A program made the translations under genes and the position numbers. DNA of 64,000 bases, from contig NZ_PVEN01000003.1 of the NCBI RefSeq assembly GCF_002973525.1, positions 124,001 to 188,000 on the forward strand, in the 5' to 3' direction. Within the stretch, counting starts at the first letter, position 1; every line of letters begins with the position of its first letter. Of this stretch, positions 10,096 to 17,836 are shown one piece after another. The notes under the pieces were generated by a model. It did no database searches. It was not told the DNA's origin and worked only from the letters and a program-made list of their open reading frames with translations. The stretch comes from Paraburkholderia sp. BL21I4N1 (GTDB taxonomy: Bacteria > Pseudomonadota > Gammaproteobacteria > Burkholderiales > Burkholderiaceae).

Positions 10096-11043
10096 TCAAA
10101 GCATCGCCTCAATCGCTTCAAGCACCCGCGCCGTCGCGTGCGGATCGCAGCAATCCACCACCACCCGCTCTGTCATGCCGCGTAGCCACGTGAGCTGCCG
10201 CTTGCACAACTGCCGGGTCGCAAAGACTCCCTTGTCGCGCATCGTCGAATAATCGACCGCGCCGTCGAGATATTCCCAGACTTGCCGGTAACCCACGCAG
10301 CGCATGGACGGCATCTCGGGCGACAGATCGCCGCGTTCGCGCAGCTTCACCACTTCGTCGATGAAACCGCCCGCCAGCATCGCGTCGAAACGCGTTGCGA
10401 TGCGCGCGTGCAGCCAACCGCGGTCCGATGGTTCGAGCGCGATCGGCATGAAGCGCCATTGCGCGGCGGCGTCGTCCACTCGGGCGGGCGCGGCCAGCAA
10501 CACCGACATCGGCTGGCCCGTCAGCATGAACACTTCCAGAGCGCGTTGAATCCGCTGCGAGTCGTTTGGTGCGAGACGCGCGGCCGTTACCGCGTCGACG
10601 GCCGCAAGCCGCGCGTGCATGGCCGGCCAGCCTTCGCGGGCGGCATCGGCGTCGAGCGTGGCGCGCACGTCGGCGTCGGCGGCGGGCAGGTCGTTCAGAC
10701 CTTGCGTGAGCGCCTTGTAGTACAGCATCGTGCCGCCGACCAGCAGCGGCAGTCGCCCACGAGCGTGGATTTCGCCGGTCAGCCTCAGCGTGTCCGCACG
10801 AAATTGCGCCGCCGAATAGGCGTCGGTGGGGTCGACGATATCGATCAGATGGTGCGGTGCCAGCGCGAGTTCGTCGGCGGTCGGCTTGGCGGTGCCGATG
10901 TCCATCTCGCGATACACCAGCGCCGAATCGACACTGATGATTTCCACCGGCCGCCGTGCGGCCAGCGCCAACGCGGCGGCGGTTTTGCCGGACGCGGTCG
11001 GGCCCAGCAAGCACGGGATCGGCGTTGCGATGGTCGAACTCAT
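10096..11043 (-). CDS. miaA: tRNA dimethylallyltransferase
   Basis: Adds the dimethylallyl group to A37 of tRNAs that read UNN codons. 315 residues. [17 protein letters not shown] is the P-loop; [51 protein letters not shown] and [14 protein letters not shown] are the family signature blocks; the C-terminus has [13 protein letters not shown]. It is 43 bases downstream of mutL on the same strand, the classic mutL-miaA pairing. Confidence 0.97.
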   Translation of the reverse strand: MSSTIATPIPCLLGPTASGKTAAALALAARRPVEIISVDSALVYREMDIGTAKPTADELALAPHHLIDIVDPTDAYSAAQFRADTLRLTGEIHARGRLPLLVGGTMLYYKALTQGLNDLPAADADVRATLDADAAREGWPAMHARLAAVDAVTAARLAPNDSQRIQRALEVFMLTGQPMSVLLAAPARVDDAAAQWRFMPIALEPSDRGWLHARIATRFDAMLAGGFIDEVVKLRERGDLSPEMPSMRCVGYRQVWEYLDGAVDYSTMRDKGVFATRQLCKRQLTWLRGMTERVVVDCCDPHATARVLEAIEAML

Positions 11044-11086
11044 GGGCGCACCCGCCCGCGTTCAAGCGACGTCATCAAGCGCACGG

Positions 11087-13180
11087 TCATTGCCCGCGCA
11101 TGAACAGCCGATCGAGATCGGACAGCGTCAGTTGATACCACGTAGGACGCCCGTGATTGCACTGATCGGCGCGCTCGGTCGCTTCCATCTGACGCAGCAG
11201 CGCGTTCATTTCGTCGAGCGTGAGACGCCTGTTCGCGCGCACCGCGTGATGGCACGCCAGCGTGCCGAGCAGTTCGTGCTGACGCTCGGTCAACACGCGC
11301 GAACCGCCGAACGCGTGCAGATCGGACAGCACGGCGCGCGCCAGCGCCGGCAGGTCGGCGTCTTTCAGCAGCGCAGGGACGGCGCGGATTGCCAGCGTGG
11401 TTGGCGATAGGACAGCGAGGTCGAAGCCGAGGGCGTCGAGCGTGTCGCGCTCTTCTTCGACCGTGCCGATTTCGATCGGGTCGGCCTGCATGCTCTGCGG
11501 AATCAGCAGCGGCTGCACGGAGATCGAGCGGTCGGCCAATGCGTTCTTGAACTGCTCGTACAGAATGCGTTCGTGCGCGGCATGCATGTCGACGATCACC
11601 AGCCCGTGCGCGTTTTGCGCCAGCACGTAGATGCCGTGAATCTGGCCGAGGGCGAAGCCGAGCGGTTGTTCATCAGCCGCGTTGAAACCGGGCGATGTAT
11701 ACGGCGACGTGTTGTAGGGCGACGGTGCGTCGGCGGCTGAGTCGCGCGCTTCGAAGAGCGTGGCGCCTTCGGTCGCGCCCGCGTTGGGGTCCTTGCGGCC
11801 GAACAAGGCGTCGTAGAACGCGAGCGGTTGCGCGACCGGCAAGTTGCCTTGCGTCATGCGCGCCTGGCGCATCCATGTGTTGCCGGACTGGGAGGAGCCG
11901 AAGCCGCTGCCGCCGCCGTTGCCGCTGGAGAAACCGCTGCCGCCCGCGCCGATGCCCGCACCTGCGGCCGTACCGAAGTCGCCGCCAGCAAAACCCCCGC
12001 TGCCATGCCCTAACCCCGCGCCGCCGAGCGGCGTCGCGCCGAACGAAGCCGGCCCGCCCACCGCCGGCTCCAGATGCGCCGCATGCCCACCCGCCGTGGT
12101 TTCCGGCGAGGCGCCCGCGTGCCGCGCCAGCGAACGCTGCACGGCATGAAACACAAACTGGTGGATCGAGCGGGAATCGCGAAACCGCACTTCGATCTTG
12201 GACGGATGCACGTTCACATCGACCGCTTCAGGCGGCAAATCGAGAAACAGCACATACGACGGATAGCGGTCGCCGTGCAGCACATCTTCATAGGCGGCGC
12301 GCACGGCGTGCGTGAGCAGCTTGTCGCGCACGAAGCGCCCATTCACGAAGAAATACTGCTGATCCGCGCGCCCGCGGCTCGCGGTCGGCAGACCCGCGCA
12401 GCCGTAGACGGCCAGCGGTCCGGCGGATTCGTCGAGCGGCAGATGCGCGGTCGCAAACGTCTCGCCGAGGATCTTCGAGACCCGCGCCGGTGGCTCGGTG
12501 GCGTTCCAGTGCTCGACCGCCTTGCCGTTATGGAGCACCGAAATCGCGACGTCCGGCCGCGCCAATGCCGCGCGGCGAATCTGCTCGAGGCAGTGGCCGA
12601 GTTCGGTCTGTTCGCTCTTCAGGAATTTGCGGCGCGCGGGCGTGTTGAAGTACAACTCGCGGACTTCGATCGTGGTGCCCTGGGTGCCGGCAGCGGGGCT
12701 CAGCACGCCGGTTTGCGCGTCGACGCGCACGGCATGCGGCGCGTCGGCGGTGCGGCTCGTGATCGACATTTGCGCGACCGATGCGATCGACGCCAGTGCC
12801 TCGCCGCGGAATCCGAGCGTGCCGACCGCTTCGAGTTCGGCAAGCGAGCGGATCTTGCTGGTCGCGTGGCGCATCAGCGCCAGCGCGAGTTCGTTTTCGG
12901 GAATGCCGCAGCCGTCGTCGGTGATCGAGATGCGTTTGACGCCGCCTTCGTCCAGTAGAATGCGCAGCGTTTGCGCACCCGCGTCGAGGGCATTTTCCAG
13001 CAATTCCTTGACCACCGAAGCCGGCCGCTCGACCACTTCGCCGGCGGCGATCTGGCTGATGAGCTGATCGGGAAGGGGCAGGATCGCGCGCAACGGGCGC
13101 GGGGCGGGCGCAGCGGCGGCAAGGGCAGTCGCGCTGGCCGCAGCGGCGGCGCCGTCAGGCGTTTCGGAGATTTCGGACAT
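11087..13180 (-). CDS. mutL: DNA mismatch repair protein MutL
   Basis: GHKL ATPase that links MutS to downstream excision. 697 residues. The N-terminal ATPase has IAAGEVVERPASVVKELLEN, DDGCGIP, LGFRGEALASI and GTTIEVRELYFNTPARRKFL. A long Gly/Ser/Ala-rich linker (about residues 370-465) precedes the C-terminal dimerisation domain. That domain contains DMHAAHERILYE, matching the DQHA(X)2E(X)4E metal motif of endonuclease-active MutL apart from Met for Gln; neisserial MutL shows the same Met. The protein may therefore nick DNA itself, consistent with no mutH being seen here. An Ala-rich leader of about 30 residues precedes the conserved core. Confidence 0.96.
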   Translation of the reverse strand: MSEISETPDGAAAAASATALAAAAPAPRPLRAILPLPDQLISQIAAGEVVERPASVVKELLENALDAGAQTLRILLDEGGVKRISITDDGCGIPENELALALMRHATSKIRSLAELEAVGTLGFRGEALASIASVAQMSITSRTADAPHAVRVDAQTGVLSPAAGTQGTTIEVRELYFNTPARRKFLKSEQTELGHCLEQIRRAALARPDVAISVLHNGKAVEHWNATEPPARVSKILGETFATAHLPLDESAGPLAVYGCAGLPTASRGRADQQYFFVNGRFVRDKLLTHAVRAAYEDVLHGDRYPSYVLFLDLPPEAVDVNVHPSKIEVRFRDSRSIHQFVFHAVQRSLARHAGASPETTAGGHAAHLEPAVGGPASFGATPLGGAGLGHGSGGFAGGDFGTAAGAGIGAGGSGFSSGNGGGSGFGSSQSGNTWMRQARMTQGNLPVAQPLAFYDALFGRKDPNAGATEGATLFEARDSAADAPSPYNTSPYTSPGFNAADEQPLGFALGQIHGIYVLAQNAHGLVIVDMHAAHERILYEQFKNALADRSISVQPLLIPQSMQADPIEIGTVEEERDTLDALGFDLAVLSPTTLAIRAVPALLKDADLPALARAVLSDLHAFGGSRVLTERQHELLGTLACHHAVRANRRLTLDEMNALLRQMEATERADQCNHGRPTWYQLTLSDLDRLFMRGQ

Positions 13181-13414
13181 GGCGAAATTATAGCGATTCG
13201 ACGCGCCGAGCCCCAGGCGCGCTGAATGCCCGGAGTTTTTTAATCGCGGCCGGGCACTTTCGGTATCATGACGCGGTCAATTTCCGGCGATAGGCTTGTG
13301 CCGGTCATCATCGCCTGTGGGTTGTCCACACGGCCGCGCGGTCTCAGGCCGCGCTCATGCGCATATTCGCCTGATTCGCTCAACACGCTTGATACGCTTA
13401 GTAAAGGACGCTTC

Positions 13415-14086
13415 TTGGATACGCTGCTACATTTCGTCGATCTGGTCTTGCATATCGACAAGTTTCTGGGACAGTTCATTCACATGTACGGCGCGTGGGT
13501 CTACGCTGTCCTGTTCCTGATCGTGTTCTGTGAAACGGGCCTGGTCGTTCTGCCGTTTCTGCCAGGTGACTCGTTGCTGTTTATCGGTGGCGCGTTCTGT
13601 GCAACCGGCGAGATGAATCTCGGTTTGCTGATCGTGCTGCTGCTGGTCGCGGCGGTGGGCGGCAATACCCTCAACTACATGATCGGGCGGGCCATCGGGC
13701 CGCGGGTTTTCAATTCGCACATTCCTCTGCTCGAGCGTTTGCTCGATCGCAGCGCGCTGCAGAAAACCCATAACTTCTACGAAAAGCACGGCGGCAAGAC
13801 GATCGTGCTCGCGCGTTTCATTCCGGTCGTGCGGACTTTCGCGCCGTTCGTTGCGGGCGCATCGGAAATGACGGTGAGCCGGTTTCAGTTCTTCAACGTG
13901 GCCGGTGCGCTGTTCTGGGTGCTGTTGCTGGTGTTGTTGGGCTACTTCTTTGGCAACATCGGTTTCGTTCGCCAGTATCTGAATGTGATTGTGCTGGTGG
14001 GTATCGGCGCGGCCGTGGTGCCGGTCGTACTCGGTGCGCTGTGGAAGATGCTGCGCAGGAACGGGGCAAAAGCGGGTAGCCGCTGA
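13415..14086 (+). CDS. DedA family inner-membrane protein
   Basis: 223-residue membrane protein with about five hydrophobic spans, involved in envelope homeostasis (DedA/SNARE-associated Golgi family; some members flip undecaprenyl phosphate). Signature stretches are FCETGLVVLPFLPGDSLLF, MIGRAIGPRVF and the conserved GGKTIVLARFIPVVRTFAPFVAG region, whose Arg residues are essential in E. coli homologues. The frame is open from 13268, but the family-length protein starts at TTG 13415 (MDTLLHFVDLVLH), 7 bases after AAAGGA; the extra 49 upstream codons look non-coding. Confidence 0.88.
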   Translation: MDTLLHFVDLVLHIDKFLGQFIHMYGAWVYAVLFLIVFCETGLVVLPFLPGDSLLFIGGAFCATGEMNLGLLIVLLLVAAVGGNTLNYMIGRAIGPRVFNSHIPLLERLLDRSALQKTHNFYEKHGGKTIVLARFIPVVRTFAPFVAGASEMTVSRFQFFNVAGALFWVLLLVLLGYFFGNIGFVRQYLNVIVLVGIGAAVVPVVLGALWKMLRRNGAKAGSR

Positions 14087-14122
14087 TATAGGTCATTGCG
14101 CCTAGTCAGGCCAGGCGCATGA

Positions 14123-14160
14123 AAAAACGGCGTCGCGAATCGATTCGCGACGCCGTTTTT
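14123..14160. terminator. Bidirectional intrinsic terminator between dedA and mscS
   Basis: An 18-base perfect stem (14123-14140 with 14143-14160, loop CG) starts with AAAAA and ends with TTTTT. It therefore works as a terminator for dedA (plus) and for the convergent MscS gene (minus). Confidence 0.9.
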
Positions 14161-14261
14161 GTTTGTGCTTCTGAATCTCTCGCGGATGCGTTGTTCAGGT
14201 TGTCGCGCTGCGCTTGAACGCTTCGGTCTGGCGGTCGGCGCGTTTGTCGTAATGCGCCCGG

Positions 14262-15074
14262 TCAGGTCACCGCGCGCGGTGCGAGCGGCGTTTCCGGTGT
14301 CGGATACCCGGCTTCCTTGAACGTCTGGATGATTGCGCGATTGGTGTCGAAATAGACCTGCCAGTAATTGGCATTGTTCGTGTAGGGCCGTACGCACAGC
14401 AACGGTCCTTCCGGCGTGAAGCTCAGTACTTCGATGTCCGGCGCGGGGCTCTCGACAACGTTCGGAATCTGCGTGACAGCGGCCTTCAGACGATTCATCG
14501 CGTCGGTCGGATCGACGCCGTTGGCGATCTTCGCCGTCAACTCGACGCGCCGTACGGGCAGTATGCTGTAGTTCGAGATCGTGGCGGAAAAGATCGTGTT
14601 GTTGCCGACGATGGTCGTCACGTTATCGGGCGTCACGATGGTCGTGCCGAACAGGCCCAACTCCGACACCGTGCCGGTCACGCCGCCCGCGGTGACGAAA
14701 TCGCCGACCTTGAATGGCCGCAGCACCTGCATGAACACGCCCGCCGCGAAGTGCGCGAGCAGGCCGCCCCAAGCGGTGCCGATCGCGAGGCCGAGGCCGG
14801 CGAGCAGGGCGGCGAACGACGTGGTCTGCACGCCGAACACCTGCAGGATCGCGAGGATCAGCAGCAGGTTCAGCAGTGCGCCGAGAATCGAGGCGAGGTA
14901 ATTCGCGAGCGTGGGATCGACCTTGCCGTTGCGCGCCAGCACTTTGCGCAGCAGGCCGGTGATCAGGCCGATGAGCCAGCGGCCGACGATCCACAGGACG
15001 ATCGCGCCGAGGACCTTGGTGCCGAGGTCGATGCCCCGGGTCATGATGAACACGCGTACGGTTTCGAGATCCAA
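14262..15074 (-). CDS. Small-conductance mechanosensitive ion channel (MscS family)
   Basis: 270 residues, close to E. coli MscS. Three N-terminal hydrophobic segments end in the pore helix: the Gly/Ala-rich LLAGLGLAIGTAWGGLLAHFAAGVFM (about residues 90-115). A beta domain follows with VGDFVTAGGVTGTVSELGLFGTTI, then the C-terminal alpha/beta vestibule (LSFTPEGPLLCVRPYTN). It opens on membrane tension to release solutes in hypo-osmotic shock. It stands alone, and its start is 40 codons before the first conserved helix, as expected. Confidence 0.92.
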   Translation of the reverse strand: MDLETVRVFIMTRGIDLGTKVLGAIVLWIVGRWLIGLITGLLRKVLARNGKVDPTLANYLASILGALLNLLLILAILQVFGVQTTSFAALLAGLGLAIGTAWGGLLAHFAAGVFMQVLRPFKVGDFVTAGGVTGTVSELGLFGTTIVTPDNVTTIVGNNTIFSATISNYSILPVRRVELTAKIANGVDPTDAMNRLKAAVTQIPNVVESPAPDIEVLSFTPEGPLLCVRPYTNNANYWQVYFDTNRAIIQTFKEAGYPTPETPLAPRAVT

Positions 15075-15329
15075 GATGTGCCTCGTTGGGTAGGTTGCCT
15101 TCTACTGATTGAACGGCTGTGGCGCAATACAGCGGCAAGTGCCCGGCGACGGGCGCGAACGGTAACACGTGGTCTTCGGAAGTTATAGGCGACGGCGCGC
15201 GCATGCGCAAGGACCGTTCCAGGCGGGTTTGCAGCGTCTATGCCTCGTGGTTGGGAGGTGCTGGCGGTTGCGTATCAGGACGCGCAGGTGGCACATGGCA
15301 CGCTAGCTATGTGTCGACGCTGCGGCGAT

Positions 15330-15704
15330 TTACATCGGTAGATGCGATTCTGAATACGGCGAGGTGCGAATCACGAGCGTCTTGCTGGCGGGTGTTTTCC
15401 TGGGGCGTGTGCGGCACGCTACGTAGTGCCACGCGAACGCGGCGAGCATGGCAAGCCCATATGCGCCGACGCGCCTGAAGAACGCCGCGGGCGTGCAGAA
15501 CGGGCCGTACCGGCTTTGCGCATCGGCGAACACCAGAAAGGTCAACGTGGTGTCGAGCAGCAGCGCGGTTAATTCCAGCGCGACGAAGATACGTGCGCCA
15601 TTGAGCGCTGCGCCTGGCGTGAGCCGGCTATGCACGTGACAAGCGATCAGCACGATCGCCAGCAGCGCGAGGTTCGAGAGGATACCGAACAGAAAATTGG
15701 ACAT
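15330..15704 (-). CDS. Small hypothetical membrane protein
   Basis: Unrecognised family. From Met at 15704 (MSNFLFGILSNLALLAIVLI) it is 124 residues with three to four hydrophobic spans (about 3-22, 38-60, 77-98) and a polar Arg/Lys-rich tail after WHYVACRTRPRK. The frame extends 11 codons upstream to 15737, but the internal Met sits directly before the first span. Reality as a gene is supported by its membrane-protein pattern; there is no functional clue from the neighbours (MscS, outer-membrane barrel). Confidence 0.6.
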   Translation of the reverse strand: MSNFLFGILSNLALLAIVLIACHVHSRLTPGAALNGARIFVALELTALLLDTTLTFLVFADAQSRYGPFCTPAAFFRRVGAYGLAMLAAFAWHYVACRTRPRKTPASKTLVIRTSPYSESHLPM

Positions 15705-16012
15705 GTCGACGGAATGAAGACGCAGGGTTTGCGGCATTGCCGAGGTGTTTGCGAGCTGGTTTCTCAGCGTGTTTTGCTGGACCGGCGGCGATCATTGCAC
15801 GTCTTTACGTCTCAATAAATAATCAGGTTCAGGGTTGGGTTGCTCCGTCAGTAGTGTTGATGTTGGGTGTGGGAAAGTGCCGGGTGTGTTGTGCGATGAC
15901 GTGGTGGGCGCAATGGGAAGGTTGGACTTTGGTGGAGAGAGGCGGCGCGTGTGACTAGGATGCGGGCGAGCGGTGACGCTGACCCGATTGTGATCGCGGT
16001 TCCGGTGATCGA

Positions 16013-16681
16013 TCAAAAGTGGTACGAAACACCGATCTGCAGTGTCGGATACCACCGATAGGACGATGCCTTATCCCGTAGTTGTTGCAGGCCGGTCGCG
16101 GCGATTTCCTGACTCATTGTCGGCCCCGCAGCCTGGGCGAGTGCCGGCGACAGCGTGTACGAAGAACGCGGTAAGCCATAGGCGACGCCCACATCGACGA
16201 CCAGACCAAACCCTTTGGCTGCCGGGCGCAAACCATAGCCTACGCCCAGGTACGGCATGACAGTCGGGTACTTCACGGTGGCCGTCGCATATTCGCCTGG
16301 AAAGGCCTGCGAGGTTTTGCCTTTGAAGGTGTAGGTACCGTTGGTGGGAACGGAGTTGCCGCTGACCTCGTCGTCCGTGAAGCGAAGACCGGCGGTGATG
16401 CGAAAGCCGCTACTCGTCCACGGAAACAGATCGCCATAGATACCGCCCTGGCGAAGACGCACACCGTCGTCATAGCGATTGCCGCCCACCGTGAAGTTGT
16501 GTGAGAAGTTGATCGCATTGAAGTCCGCGTGCACACCGAACCATGACGTCACATTCAGCGCCGCGCCGATGCCCACGCCGAGCGTGCCGCCTTCGAGGAA
16601 GACTTCCTGAGCGTGCGCCGTTCCGATCGAGATCGTTAAACCTGTCAAACCTACTACCCAGATTACTTTTGCAGTTTTCAT
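16013..16681 (-). CDS. Outer-membrane beta-barrel protein
   Basis: 222 residues from MKTAKVIWVVGLTGLTISIG, with a signal peptide cleaved after AHA (AHA-QEVFLEGG). The rest is alternating hydrophobic/polar beta strands (SWFGVHADFNAINFSH, FRITAGLRFTDDE, MPYLGVGYGLRPA, GFGLVVDVGVAYGL) and ends ...LQIGVSYHF, with a C-terminal Phe preceded by a Tyr-His strand typical of Bam-inserted barrels. Specific family unknown. The frame extends 15 codons upstream of Met 16681, but these would spoil the signal peptide. It directly flanks the left end of the tRNA-Lys island. Confidence 0.82.
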   Translation of the reverse strand: MKTAKVIWVVGLTGLTISIGTAHAQEVFLEGGTLGVGIGAALNVTSWFGVHADFNAINFSHNFTVGGNRYDDGVRLRQGGIYGDLFPWTSSGFRITAGLRFTDDEVSGNSVPTNGTYTFKGKTSQAFPGEYATATVKYPTVMPYLGVGYGLRPAAKGFGLVVDVGVAYGLPRSSYTLSPALAQAAGPTMSQEIAATGLQQLRDKASSYRWYPTLQIGVSYHF

Positions 16682-16857
16682 GGGCGCCCCCCTGGGCGGT
16701 TGGGCTGCGGGTCTTCTGCCCGACAACCCTGTCTTATGGTCTTTTTTGAACGCTCTACTGGCGCCGTGAAGCGATCATGCGAGCGGAAGACTCGCGCGGT
16801 CTGTGAGGTGGCGAACTATTGGGGGGAATGAATGAGGAGGGCGGCGAAATGGCGCGC

Positions 16858-16898
16858 TAAAAAGAAAAGGGCTTGCACGCTGACGCGTGCAAGCCCTT
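16858..16898 (-). terminator. tRNA-Lys-type intrinsic terminator (left copy)
   Basis: On the minus strand, a 13-base stem (16886-16898 pairing with 16867-16879, six-base loop) is followed by TTTTCTTTTT. It belongs to the tRNA-Lys 3' flank and lies within the left direct repeat. Its partner at 40471-40509 has one extra base in the stem. Confidence 0.8.
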
Positions 16899-16954
16899 GA
16901 ATCTTTTGGTAGGCCGTACGGGATTCGAACCTGTGACCAACGGATTAAAAGTCC
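16861..16954. repeat. Left copy of tRNA-Lys 3' direct repeat (candidate att site) with 48-base tRNA fragment
   Basis: Matches 40471-40566 over its whole length with only a one-base gap in an A-run, one extra G in the terminator stem and one T/C change. Bases 16907-16954 equal the last 48 bases of tRNA-Lys(TTT), including CCA, and identity stops at the 5' side of the anticodon stem. That is where tyrosine recombinases using tRNA sites often cross over. Beyond it the sequence is unrelated. This is the expected scar of an element inserted into tRNA-Lys. Confidence 0.85.
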
Positions 16955-17089
16955 AGGTAAATTGCTAATCAATTCAACGGAAATCGAATCATTCATGCAC
17001 CGCAATTGGCACTGGAAACTGATGGGCGGTTGCCTGCCTAGTAACGCGCCGACCACGGTTTGCGGAGCGGGTATGCGGCCATGTCGGGG

Positions 17090-17323
17090 TTACTTTGTGG
17101 GGCGGTTGCCTGCGCGCGCGAGAGTCGCATCGACGCCGCGCTTAAAGTCGTGGATTTCCTTCATCCAACGGGCCGCGTCGTCGGGAGCCAATAGGCTCTC
17201 TCCGCAAGCGTCGCAGAACTCGCCGGTGACATCCGATACGATGGTTGTTCGGCCTTTGTAAGAAAACGGGATGTTCCGCGTATCTCGTACCAACTCGGTT
17301 GCGCCGCAGACTGGGCATTTCAT
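17090..17323 (-). CDS. Short MqsA-like zinc-finger protein, apparently lacking the HTH half
   Basis: 77 residues with two CxxC pairs (MKCPVCGATE and FCDACGES) in the spacing of the N-terminal zinc domain of MqsA/YgiT antitoxins, then MKEIHDFKRGVD. Full MqsA proteins continue with an Xre-type helix-turn-helix that dimerises and binds DNA; here a stop comes first. No MqsR-like toxin frame is found on either side. It may be a truncated antitoxin remnant at the island edge or a free-standing zinc-finger protein. Confidence 0.6.
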   Translation of the reverse strand: MKCPVCGATELVRDTRNIPFSYKGRTTIVSDVTGEFCDACGESLLAPDDAARWMKEIHDFKRGVDATLARAGNRPTK

Positions 17324-17836
17324 TTAAATCTCCGAGTCAGAAACCGGCGAAAGTGTTTGCGGTGCGTAGATGGCGCTCGGACCACATGCGATAGCCCTCA
17401 GTTCAGGCCACTGGATTGTTAAAGTCTTCCTTTTTCGTCGTGCCGCCGATAGCCGTATTGAGTATTCATCTTCTGCGGTCAAAACCCATCGTCGTCATCT
17501 TCCCCTATTTCGCTGACGACTTAGATTTGTGGATCTGATCGGGCACCGCGAATTTTTCGAAACATCGCGCACTAGGGCGGCAACCCGTCTTGCCTGGAAT
17601 AGATTTAGTCTGATCGCTGTGCATTTCGTCGCAACAAGTCTGGTCCGACAATCTGATTCGCATAATCAAATATTTGACGCACCTATTTTGTAATATTTCA
17701 GAAAGAAAATTGTTTCCAGAAATTACTAAAGAAGGAAGCCACTGTGCCGACATTGGTGTGAGGAAAGCGGAATGTATCCGCTTAATGCATATTGGATCGA
17801 GATCCCGAAGCCGTGTAGACGACGGGACGCACAAAA
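17324..17836. other. Gene-free region upstream of the TPS operon
   Basis: No convincing coding frame. Bases about 17610-17770 are clearly more AT-rich than the neighbourhood, with several ATATT/AATATT tracts and a TTGACG at 17674, which would suit the promoter of tpsA1. No clear -10 at standard spacing could be fixed. A minus-strand frame at 17505-17843 has no recognisable content. Confidence 0.4.

Noticed and set aside
13322..13330. TTGTCCACA, one mismatch from a DnaA box
   Set aside because: A single isolated site near mutL/dedA with no cluster or AT-rich unwinding element; expected by chance.
16955..17089. Search for an integrase or excisionase beside the left att copy
   Set aside because: No frame with tyrosine-recombinase motifs found here or before the right repeat; only short frames without features.
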